DNA from: JADGRA01 sp035622755
GTDB lineage: Bacteria; Myxococcota; Myxococcia; Myxococcales; Myxococcaceae
Assembly (NCBI GenBank): GCA_035622755.1
Contig: DASPUU010000002.1
Location: forward strand, 1 to 13,257
Length of the DNA stretch: 13,257 nt
Direction: 5' to 3'
The notes under the pieces were generated by a model. That model was not told the DNA's origin and did no database searches. It was given only the letters and a program-made list of their open reading frames with translations. Position numbers and translations under genes: made by a program. Positions within the stretch are counted from its first letter, which is position 1. Each line of letters opens with the position of its first letter. Below are positions 7,403 through 13,257 of this stretch, piece by piece.

Positions 7403-9562
7403 ATGAAAGGGGAGACCTCGACGACCGGCCCTGCGCTGGAGGGGTCGGTGCGTGGCCGGAAGGGCGAGCGGGATCGCCTTGCCGAGCGCATGGCCATGCT
7501 GCTCGAGATCACCCAGGCGGCGACCAGCTCGCTCGAGCTGGAGCAGATCCTGAAGATCGCCGTGGAGAAGGTGGGCCGCGTCCTCCCCATGGACCGCTGC
7601 TCGGTGGTCCTGGTGGACGCCGGCTCGGAGAGCAAGGCCACGGTGATGGCCACCTGGGAGCGTCCGGACCTCGGCCCCCTGGTCATCGACCTGGCGCGCT
7701 ACCCGGAGCTGCGCCAGTCCCTCCACACCCGCGAGGCGACCTACATCGAGGACGCCCTCGAGGACCCGCGCATGGCCGAGGTTCGGCCGCTCATCGCCCC
7801 GCTCGGGGTGAAGAGCATCCTCGTCCAGCCGCTCATCAGCCAGGACGACCTGGTGGGGGCGCTCTTCCTCAGGCTCTCGCGGCGGAGCCGCGCCTTCGGG
7901 CGGGAGGAGCAGGAGTTCGCCCGGGCGGTGGCCGCGGCGCTGGCCAACTCGGTCCGCAACGCCCGCCTGCACTCCGCCCTCCAGAAGAAGCGCGAGGATC
8001 TGGAGCTGAAGTACGTCGACCGCTACCGCGAGCTGACCGAGGCCAACCGCCGCCTGCGCGAGCTGGCCCGGTTCAAGGACGAGCTCATCGCCATCGCCAG
8101 CCACGACCTTCGCTCGCCGCTCCAGGTCGTCATCGGGCACGGGCGGATCCTCGAGGAGGCCGAGCTCTCCCCGGAGCTCAACCAGTCGGCCGGCGCGGTG
8201 GTGCGCCAGGCGCGGAAGATCCTCAAGCTGGTCGAGTCGCTGCTCGAGCAGGGCAAGGGGGAGCACTCGCGGGTGGCCCTCGACGTCCAGCTGGTCGACG
8301 TGCGCCAGGTGGCCCGCGACTGCGTGGCGGAGATGGACATCCTCGCCCGCGAGCGCTCGGTGGGGCTGGAGATCGCCGCCGAGGAGCGGCTTCCGGTGAT
8401 GGGCGACGAGCTCAAGCTCCGCGAGGTTCTGCAGAACCTGGTCTCCAACGCCCTGGAGCACGCCCGGGGAGCGGTCAAGGTGGAGGCCCGGGTCCTCGCC
8501 CGTCCGGACGGTCCGGTGGCCAAGGTGGTGGTCCAGGACGACGGCAAGGGCCTGGCCGAGGACCAGCTGCACCTGGTCTTCGACCGCTACCGGCACGGCC
8601 CGGGGGGAACCGGGCTCGGGCTGGCCATCTGCAAGGACTTCGTCGAGCTGCACGGCGGGGAGATCTGGGCCGAGCGCCCGGCGGAGGGAGGCTGCGCCTT
8701 CGTCCTCACCCTGCCGCTGGCTTCCCAGGACGTGCCGCGGCCGCGCGCGGTGATGCCCACGCCCGGGGAGCAGCCCCGGGTCCTGGTGGTGGAGGACGAG
8801 GCGGAGATCGCCGCGGTTCTGGAGGGAATCCTGCGCAAGCGCTACCGGGTGGAGCTGGCCCGGGACGGGGCGGAGGGGGTGGCCAAGGCGCGGGCGCTTC
8901 ACCCCGATCTGGTGGTGATGGACGTCTTCCTGCCGCACATCGACGGCCTGGACGCCGTCCTCTCGCTCAAGGCGTCGTCGGACACCGCCGACATCCCGGT
9001 GATCCTCGTCTCCGCCCAGGTGGGCGTCGCCGACCGGGTGCGCGCCCTGAACCTGGGCGCGGTGGACTACCTGGCCAAGCCGTTCCGATCCTCGGAGCTG
9101 CTCGAGCGCACCGAGCGCGCCCTGTCGCTCAAGTCCGCCGGCGCCTCGCTGCCCGTGCCCTCCGCGGCCGCCGGGCCGACCGACTCGGAGACCGGGCTGC
9201 TCGACCGTCGTGGCCTGGTCATCCGCCTCACCCAGGAGGCGGCGCGGGCGCGGCGCTACGGACGGCCGCTCGCCCTGGCGGTGGCGCGGACCGGGGCCAA
9301 CACTGGCGAGGCGCTCCGCAGCTGCGCCTCGCGCATGCGGGAGCGGCTGCGCGCGCCGGACGTCCTCGCCCACCTCGGCGGGGGCACCTTCGCCGCCGTC
9401 CTCCCCGAGTGCAGTGCGGCGCAGGCGGAGAGCGTCTTCAGCCGGGTGGAGTCGGACCTCCGGCGCGAGGGTGCGGTGCGCTGCGACGTCAGCGTCGCCG
9501 AGGTGCCTCCGCGCGAGATGCCGGAGGCCATCCTCGAGCGCCTGCTCGCCCCGGGAGGCTAG
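7403..9562 (+). CDS. sgmT: Soluble hybrid histidine kinase: GAF, HisKA, HATPase, receiver and degenerate GGDEF (SgmT-like)
   Basis: This is a cytoplasmic signalling kinase of 719 residues with no membrane segment. The domains are GAF (about 30-190), a charged helical linker (190-225), HisKA with phospho-acceptor His234 in SHDLRSP, and a HATPase with the N-box around Asn345/Asn349, DDGKG (379-383) and GPGGTGLGLAI (399-409). A receiver domain follows (about 458-577) with Glu464/Asp465, phospho-acceptor Asp507, Ser537 and Lys559. The C-terminal domain (about 594-716) opens with DSETGLLDRRGL, a GGDEF-domain hallmark. Its active-site motif reads GGGTF (659-663) and the metal/substrate segment is missing, while RAPD (650-653) keeps the inhibitory-site RxxD at the correct five-residue distance. 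This architecture matches Myxococcus SgmT, whose GGDEF domain binds c-di-GMP and whose kinase controls extracellular matrix through DigR; the symbol is assigned on architecture and neighbourhood. ATG 7403 is preferred; an in-frame TTG lies at 7382. Confidence 0.88.
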   Translation: MKGETSTTGPALEGSVRGRKGERDRLAERMAMLLEITQAATSSLELEQILKIAVEKVGRVLPMDRCSVVLVDAGSESKATVMATWERPDLGPLVIDLARYPELRQSLHTREATYIEDALEDPRMAEVRPLIAPLGVKSILVQPLISQDDLVGALFLRLSRRSRAFGREEQEFARAVAAALANSVRNARLHSALQKKREDLELKYVDRYRELTEANRRLRELARFKDELIAIASHDLRSPLQVVIGHGRILEEAELSPELNQSAGAVVRQARKILKLVESLLEQGKGEHSRVALDVQLVDVRQVARDCVAEMDILARERSVGLEIAAEERLPVMGDELKLREVLQNLVSNALEHARGAVKVEARVLARPDGPVAKVVVQDDGKGLAEDQLHLVFDRYRHGPGGTGLGLAICKDFVELHGGEIWAERPAEGGCAFVLTLPLASQDVPRPRAVMPTPGEQPRVLVVEDEAEIAAVLEGILRKRYRVELARDGAEGVAKARALHPDLVVMDVFLPHIDGLDAVLSLKASSDTADIPVILVSAQVGVADRVRALNLGAVDYLAKPFRSSELLERTERALSLKSAGASLPVPSAAAGPTDSETGLLDRRGLVIRLTQEAARARRYGRPLALAVARTGANTGEALRSCASRMRERLRAPDVLAHLGGGTFAAVLPECSAAQAESVFSRVESDLRREGAVRCDVSVAEVPPREMPEAILERLLAPGG

Positions 9563-9575
9563 GGGCGGCCCGCCC

Positions 9576-9596
9576 TGCTAGACTGAACGAGGGGAG
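9576..9596 (+). promoter_or_regulatory. Possible extended -10 element and stray ribosome-binding-like site before the TPR gene
   Basis: Just after the kinase stop, TGC-TAGACT (9576-9584) fits an extended -10 element (TGnTAnnnT). No matching -35 box is evident at 16-18 bases. A purine run GAGGGGAG (9589-9596) follows but has no in-frame start codon at a suitable distance. The element would allow the TPR gene to be transcribed separately from the kinase. Confidence 0.3.
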
Positions 9597-9636
9597 CGCC
9601 CCGTCCCCGGGCATCGCTCCTCCTCGCCCCTCGACC

Positions 9637-11484
9637 GTGGTCTCGCCCGTCCTCCTCGCCCTCGCCGTCGCCGTCCCGGCGCCCCCCCGGATCGCCGAGG
9701 CCCGCCGGCCGGCGGTGGACGTGGCCGCCATGCACGAGGCCATGGAACCGGGGGCCGGCACCTTCGCCTCGGCGGCGGCCTACGCCCACTTCCTCCGGGC
9801 CCGCCTGGCCCACCTGGCCGGCGACGAGCGGAGGGCGGTGGACGAGCTCCGCCTGGCGCTGGCCACCGACGAGAAGGACCCCTACCTCGCCGTGGCCCTC
9901 GGCGAGGCCTACGCGCGCCTCGGAGACTGGGCCCATGCCGAGGCGCGGGCCCGCGGCGTGCTCGAGCGCAGTCCGGACGATTTCGGCGCACAGCTGCTCC
10001 TGGCCCGTGTCCTCTACGAGACGCACCAGTTTCCGCGTGCGCGGGCGGTGCTCCGGCGTGCGCTCGCCCTGCGCCCCCGCGAGCCGGACCCCTACCTGCT
10101 CCTCGCCGAGATGTCGCTCGAGGCGGGGCAGCTGGACGAGGCGATGCGCACGGTGGGCGAGCTGGCCGACGTGGCGTCGGAGCCGGTCGGGCTGAAGCGG
10201 CTCGGCCAGGCCCTGATGGAGAAGGGCGACGGCGCCCGGGCCGAGACCCTCCTCGCCCGCGCCGCCCGCATCGACCCCGGGGACGTGGAGACCTGGGTGT
10301 CGCTCGCCGGGGCCCAGGAGTCGCTCTCCCTGCCTGCCTCGGCGGAGGAGAGCCTGGCCCACGCGCTGGAGGTCGACCCCGACAACCGCGACGTCCTGCT
10401 CGATGCCGGGAAGCAGGCGCTGCACGCCGGCGCTCCGGGGCGAGCCCGGGCCTACCTGGATCGCGCCGTGGCGCTCTCCGACGATCCCGACCTCACCCTC
10501 CGGGTGGCCTTCACCTGGCTCGGAGGGCAGCGGCCCGCCGAGGCGAGCGGCGTGCTCGACGCCGCCCGGCGCTCGGGCCGGGCCGACGCCCGGGTGTCCT
10601 TCTATGCCGGCCTCCTCCACGAGCGCGCCGGACGCTGGAACGAGGCGGTGCGCGCCTACACCGAGGTCCCGCCCGGGGCGCAGGTCTACCCGGACGCCCG
10701 GCTCCGCCGCGCCTCGGCCCTGGCGCACGCCGGACGCGCCGCGGAGGCGGTCGCGCTCCTGCGCGCCGCGCTCATCGCCAGCCCGGACGACCTCGCCCTC
10801 TACCCGGCCTACGCCGAGGCGGTGGAGGCGAGCGGGCGCCCGGCGGAGGCGGAGCGCTTTCTCCGCGACGCCCTCGCTGCCCGGGGCTCCCCGGAGCTGA
10901 CCGAGGCCCTGGCCGTGCTCCTCGAGCGACAGGGGCGCGCCCCGGAGGCCATCGCCCTCCTCACCCGCGCGGTGGACCAGACCCCGCGCCAGGAGTCGCT
11001 GCTCTTCGGGCTGGCGGCGGCCTACGAGCGCTCCGGGGACCACGCGCGGAGCATCGCCCGGATGCGCGAGGTGCTGGCCATCAACCCGGACAACGCCGCG
11101 GCGCTGAACTTCATCGGCTACACGCTGGCCGACCAGGGCCTGGACCTGGACGAGGCGGAGCGGATGCTGCGCCGCGCGCTCGAGCTCCGCCCCGACACCG
11201 GGGCCTTCCTCGACAGCCTGGGCTGGGTCTACTTCCGCCGGCATGACCTGGCCCGCGCCGTCCCCACCCTCGAGCGCGCCGCCGCGCTCGAGCCCGACGA
11301 GCCAGTCATCGCCGAGCACCTGGGCGATGCCTACCTCGGCCAGGACCGGAAGCGCGAGGCGGTGGGCGCCTACCGCCGGGCGCTCGAGGCGGCGCGCACC
11401 TCCACCGACCCGGAGTCCGTCGCGCTCCGCCCCCGGGTGGAGCACAAGCTGAAGGGACTGTCCTCCGACGTCGCGGACCGGTAA
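9637..11484 (+). CDS. Probably secreted tetratricopeptide-repeat protein
   Basis: TPR proteins are scaffolds for protein contacts; no partner can be named here. From GTG 9637 the product has 615 residues. The N terminus is hydrophobic (VSPVLLALAVAVPAPP) and resembles an export signal but lacks the usual positive charge, so the start is uncertain. Helical repeats of about 34 residues fill roughly 45-585. Clear ones are near 80-150 (YLAVALGEAYARLGD), 186-215, 320-345, 420-450, 452-485 (GLAAAYERSGDHARSIARMREVL), 490-520 (FIGYTLADQGLDLDEAERML), 523-552 (FLDSLGWVYFRR) and 557-585 (IAEHLGDAYLGQDRKREAV). The last three form a block I recognise from bacterial TPR lipoproteins and outer-membrane-associated TPR proteins, but there is no lipobox Cys here. 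It follows the kinase by 74 bp and precedes the hydrolase by 22 bp. In-frame sequence upstream to 9409 overlaps the kinase gene and does not look protein-like. Confidence 0.82.
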   Translation: MVSPVLLALAVAVPAPPRIAEARRPAVDVAAMHEAMEPGAGTFASAAAYAHFLRARLAHLAGDERRAVDELRLALATDEKDPYLAVALGEAYARLGDWAHAEARARGVLERSPDDFGAQLLLARVLYETHQFPRARAVLRRALALRPREPDPYLLLAEMSLEAGQLDEAMRTVGELADVASEPVGLKRLGQALMEKGDGARAETLLARAARIDPGDVETWVSLAGAQESLSLPASAEESLAHALEVDPDNRDVLLDAGKQALHAGAPGRARAYLDRAVALSDDPDLTLRVAFTWLGGQRPAEASGVLDAARRSGRADARVSFYAGLLHERAGRWNEAVRAYTEVPPGAQVYPDARLRRASALAHAGRAAEAVALLRAALIASPDDLALYPAYAEAVEASGRPAEAERFLRDALAARGSPELTEALAVLLERQGRAPEAIALLTRAVDQTPRQESLLFGLAAAYERSGDHARSIARMREVLAINPDNAAALNFIGYTLADQGLDLDEAERMLRRALELRPDTGAFLDSLGWVYFRRHDLARAVPTLERAAALEPDEPVIAEHLGDAYLGQDRKREAVGAYRRALEAARTSTDPESVALRPRVEHKLKGLSSDVADR

Positions 11485-11506
11485 GTTCCCCCGAGCAGAT
11501 CCGACC

Positions 11507-12340
11507 ATGGTCCATCACGAGGAAGGCTTCCTCGACGTCGACGGTGCACGGCTCTGGACCGAGGACGACGTGCCCACCGGGGCGCGGGCTCACGTCCTCA
11601 TCCTCCACGGCTACGCCGACCATCTGGGCCGCTACCGCGATTTCCGCGATGCGCTCATCGCCGAGGGGTTCGGGGTCCACGCCTACGACCAGCGCGGACA
11701 CGGCCGGACCCCGGGGCCGCGCGGCCACGTGCGCCGCTTCACCGACTACCTCGACGACTTCGACCGCTGCCTGGCGCGGATGCGCAGCCAGGCGGGCAAC
11801 GCGCGGGCCTTCGTCGTCGGTCACAGCCACGGCGGCCTCGAGGCGCTGGCCGCGCTCCAGCGCCGGGGGACCCCGCTCGTCGATGGGCTCGTGCTCTCCG
11901 CGCCCTACCTGGCCCTGGCCTTCGAGCCCCCCGCCTGGAAGGTGGCCCTGGCCCGGGTGCTCCAGGGCATCCTGCCTGCGCTCCGCCTCCCGCTCGACCT
12001 CGACCTCTCCCTGCTCAGCCGGGACGACGGCTGGGTTCGCTCCACCGCCGCCGACCCCCTCTACAACCGGGTGGGAACGCCGCGCTGGCTGGTGGAGTGC
12101 ACCCGCATGCAGGCGGACGTTCTCCGCCGGGGGGCCGGCATCCAGTGCCCGGTCCTCCTCCTCCTGGGAGGCGACGACCGGATCGCCTCGGGGGCGACCT
12201 CACGGCGATTCTTCGACACCCTGGGGACGACCGACCGCACCCTCCGCGAATACCCGATGATGCGGCACGAGATTCTCAACGAGCTGGGTAAGGAAGAGGT
12301 GTACCGGGACATCTGTCGCTGGATCTCCGAGCATCTGTAG
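11507..12340 (+). CDS. Alpha/beta hydrolase, monoacylglycerol lipase / lysophospholipase type
   Basis: This is a serine hydrolase of the Hydrolase_4 group, which cleaves monoacylglycerols or lysophospholipids; the exact substrate is not readable. The 277 residues have no signal peptide, suggesting a cytoplasmic enzyme. Motifs are the oxyanion region LHGYADHLGRY (33-43), YDQRGHGRTPGPRGHV (60-75), the nucleophile elbow VVGHSHGG with Ser107 (103-110), and VLSAPYLAL (129-137). The catalytic acid is probably Asp224 in LGGDDRIASG, and the base is His254 in MMRHEILNE. The Arg-Gly-His-Gly-Arg and Pro-Arg-Gly-His features are typical of bacterial monoglyceride lipases. ATG at 11507 has only a weak purine run before it. 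It sits between the TPR gene (22 bp) and the bactofilins (27 bp), so it is probably co-transcribed with both. A role in membrane lipid turnover is possible but speculative. Confidence 0.87.
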   Translation: MVHHEEGFLDVDGARLWTEDDVPTGARAHVLILHGYADHLGRYRDFRDALIAEGFGVHAYDQRGHGRTPGPRGHVRRFTDYLDDFDRCLARMRSQAGNARAFVVGHSHGGLEALAALQRRGTPLVDGLVLSAPYLALAFEPPAWKVALARVLQGILPALRLPLDLDLSLLSRDDGWVRSTAADPLYNRVGTPRWLVECTRMQADVLRRGAGIQCPVLLLLGGDDRIASGATSRRFFDTLGTTDRTLREYPMMRHEILNELGKEEVYRDICRWISEHL

Positions 12341-12344
12341 CGTA

Positions 12345-12366
12345 CGTTTTCCAACGAGAGGGAACG
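12345..12366 (+). promoter_or_regulatory. Bulged hairpin covering the ribosome binding site of the first bactofilin
   Basis: CGTT (12345-12348) can pair with AACG (12363-12366), and CC (12351-12352) with GG (12361-12362), leaving a two-base bulge TT and an eight-base loop. The paired strand includes most of the GAGGGA ribosome binding site (12358-12363), which lies four bases before ATG 12368. The stem is short, so its effect is uncertain. Confidence 0.3.
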
Positions 12367-12367
12367 G

Positions 12368-12712
12368 ATGGCACAGGCCGACCAGGTCGGAATCATCGGC
12401 AAGGGCATCATCATCAAGGGAAGTCTCAGTGGGGGCGGCAACCTGGTCATCGAGGGCCGCGTCGAGGGGCAGATCGCCCTCAAGAACCACCTCACCATCG
12501 AGAGCACGGGCAAGGTCCAGGCGGATATCCGCGCCGAGGAGCTGACCATCAACGGGGAGGCGAGCGGGAACATCGACGCCTCCTCGCGGGTGGCCATCAA
12601 CACGTCGGCCAAGGTGGCCGGAGACATCAAGGCGCCGCGGGTGGTGATCGAGGATGGAGCGGTCTTCAACGGCTCCATCGAGATGGACGTGAAGCTCCCG
12701 GACGACATCTAG
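12368..12712 (+). CDS. bacN: Bactofilin, first of three in tandem
   Basis: Bactofilins are small right-handed beta-helix proteins that polymerise without nucleotide into cytoskeletal filaments, often at the membrane. The 114 residues show the domain throughout: short hydrophobic-Gly repeats such as GIIIKGSLSGGGNLVIEGRVEG (14-35), then LTIESTGKVQADI, ELTINGEASGNI and GDIKAPRVVIEDGAVFNG (about 85-102), with a short acidic tail. ATG 12368 has GAGGGA four bases upstream. In M. xanthus BacN, BacO and BacP form polar scaffolds that position PadC and the ParAB chromosome segregation machinery; bacN-bacO-bacP precede padC and lie near sgmT. I assign the symbol from this order, recalled from memory, not from residue-level comparison. 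Family membership is secure, paralogue identity less so. Confidence 0.93.
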   Translation: MAQADQVGIIGKGIIIKGSLSGGGNLVIEGRVEGQIALKNHLTIESTGKVQADIRAEELTINGEASGNIDASSRVAINTSAKVAGDIKAPRVVIEDGAVFNGSIEMDVKLPDDI

Positions 12713-12739
12713 CGCAGCAGAGCGGTTTCCAAAGACGGA

Positions 12740-12755
12740 TTCCCTGTGGAGGGAA
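12740..12755 (+). promoter_or_regulatory. Hairpin sequestering the ribosome binding site of the second bactofilin
   Basis: TTCCCT (12740-12745) and AGGGAA (12750-12755) form a perfect 6-bp stem with a four-base loop GTGG. The ribosome binding site GGAGGG (12748-12753) lies in the loop and 3' strand, eight bases before GTG 12763. It sits in the 50-bp gap between two bactofilin genes and could lower or gate translation of the second. There is no T-run after it, so it is not a standard terminator. Confidence 0.45.
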
Positions 12756-12762
12756 CGCCCAC

Positions 12763-13083
12763 GTGGCAAACACAGTCATCGGTTCGAGCCTGATCATCGA
12801 CGGGGAGATTTCCGGCGACGAGGACCTGGTCATCCAGGGGACGGTGAAGGGGAAGATCTCCCTCAAGGAGAGCCTCTTCGTGGAGAGCTCCGGCGTGGTG
12901 GAGGCGGACATCGACACGCAGAACGTCGAGATCGCCGGACGGGTGACGGGGAACATCGCCGCCAGCGACAAGGTGGAGCTGAAGAGCGACTGCCGGGTGG
13001 TCGGCGACATCAAGGCGCCCCGCATCCTCATCGCCGACGGCGCCTCGTTCAAAGGCAACGTCGACATGGACGTGAAGGGCTGA
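12763..13083 (+). CDS. bacO: Bactofilin, second of three in tandem
   Basis: The product has 106 residues, almost all bactofilin domain. NTVIGSSLIIDGEISGDEDL (3-22) opens the beta-helix, followed by VIQGTVKGKISLKESL, VESSGVVEADI, VEIAGRVTGNI and GDIKAPRILIADGASFKGNV (about 82-101). The last block is nearly the same as in the first bactofilin, and the opening block is nearly the same as in the third, so all three arose by tandem duplication. The start is GTG 12763 with GGAGGG (12748-12753) eight bases upstream; that site is within a hairpin. ATG is used by both neighbours, so the GTG start may further tune output. It lies 50 bp after the first bactofilin and 4 bp before the third. The symbol is by position in the M. 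xanthus-like cluster. Confidence 0.93.
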   Translation: MANTVIGSSLIIDGEISGDEDLVIQGTVKGKISLKESLFVESSGVVEADIDTQNVEIAGRVTGNIAASDKVELKSDCRVVGDIKAPRILIADGASFKGNVDMDVKG

Positions 13084-13087
13084 TCCC

Positions 13088-13257
13088 ATGGCCAGCCCCA
13101 AGGAGCTGTCCGGCATCGCCGGGAACACGGTCATCGGTCCGTCCATCCTCATCAACGGCAAGCTGACCGGTGACGAGGACCTCACCGTCCGCGGGCGGGT
13201 GGAGGGGGAGCTGGCCCTCACCCGGACGCTCATCGTCGAGCCCTCCGGAGTGGTGAA
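13088..13257 (+). CDS. bacP: Bactofilin, third of three in tandem (3' end beyond window)
   Basis: ATG 13088 opens a frame that stays open to the window edge, giving 56 residues plus two bases. GNTVIGPSILINGKLTGDED (12-31) aligns directly with residues 2-21 of the second bactofilin. It is followed by LTVRGRVEGELALTRTLIVEPSGVV, which matches the same beta-helix repeats. The N terminus is about ten residues longer (MASPKELSGIA). GAAGGG (13074-13079) within the end of the previous gene lies eight bases before the ATG and the gap from the previous stop is four bases, so translation is probably coupled. In M. xanthus the third bactofilin, BacP, binds PadC through its C-terminal region, which cannot be examined here. 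The symbol is by position. Confidence 0.9.
   Translation, partial: MASPKELSGIAGNTVIGPSILINGKLTGDEDLTVRGRVEGELALTRTLIVEPSGVV

Noticed and set aside
4657..7686. 1009-codon minus-strand open frame
   Set aside because: It is out of frame with the OmpA-family gene on the same strand, low in complexity and antisense to tlyA at one end. It has no domain signal.
7322..9373. Minus-strand frame of 683 codons opposite the hybrid kinase
   Set aside because: It is a shadow of the kinase gene, with no motif and biased composition.
9559..11508. Minus-strand frame of 649 codons opposite the TPR gene
   Set aside because: It is a shadow created by GC-rich codons. The plus strand shows clear TPR periodicity.
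1..13257. Mobile elements, CRISPR arrays, tRNA or rRNA genes, phage genes
   Set aside because: I looked for transposase motifs, spaced direct repeats and tRNA-like or rRNA-like sequence and saw none. Composition is uniform across the window.

Overview
The window is very GC-rich, densely coded DNA with strong G/C preference at third codon positions. Gene content and order point to a myxobacterium (Myxococcota, formerly Deltaproteobacteria): tandem bactofilins, a GAF-kinase-receiver-GGDEF hybrid kinase of SgmT type, and an xseA-xseB-ispA-dxs-tlyA run. This is chromosomal core DNA. I see no mobile element, CRISPR array, tRNA or rRNA, and no gene-free stretch longer than about 130 bases.

Left part (1-5101, plus strand). 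This is a compact operon-like run. It starts with the 3' part of xseA (exonuclease VII large subunit), followed after a 116-bp gap by xseB (small subunit), then ispA (farnesyl diphosphate synthase), dxs (1-deoxyxylulose-5-phosphate synthase) and tlyA (rRNA 2'-O-methyltransferase). ispA/dxs and dxs/tlyA overlap by stop/start (TTGA and ATGA), implying translational coupling. dxs feeds the MEP isoprenoid pathway and ispA uses its products. The Dxs is naturally short because about 40 residues are missing from one internal loop.

Middle (5064-7274, minus strand). A secreted or outer-membrane OmpA-family protein converges on tlyA with a 38-bp coding overlap. It has a signal peptide, a Pro/Ala-rich stretch, a probable beta-rich outer-membrane domain, two carboxypeptidase-regulatory-like repeats and a C-terminal peptidoglycan-binding OmpA domain. 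A recognisable promoter (TTGTGA-16-TATACT) lies in the divergent gap and fixes its start.

Right part (7403-13257, plus strand). A soluble hybrid histidine kinase is followed by a secreted TPR protein, an alpha/beta hydrolase of monoacylglycerol-lipase type and three tandem bactofilins, the last cut by the window end. The kinase ends in a GGDEF domain that has lost its catalytic residues but keeps an RxxD c-di-GMP-binding I-site. From memory, this arrangement matches the sgmT to bacNOP region of Myxococcus xanthus, linking a c-di-GMP receptor kinase to a cytoskeletal gene cluster. The first two bactofilin start regions can fold so that the ribosome binding site is paired. I did not find a wholly unknown system. 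The most noteworthy items are the degenerate GGDEF receptor domain, the shortened Dxs and the bactofilin leader hairpins.
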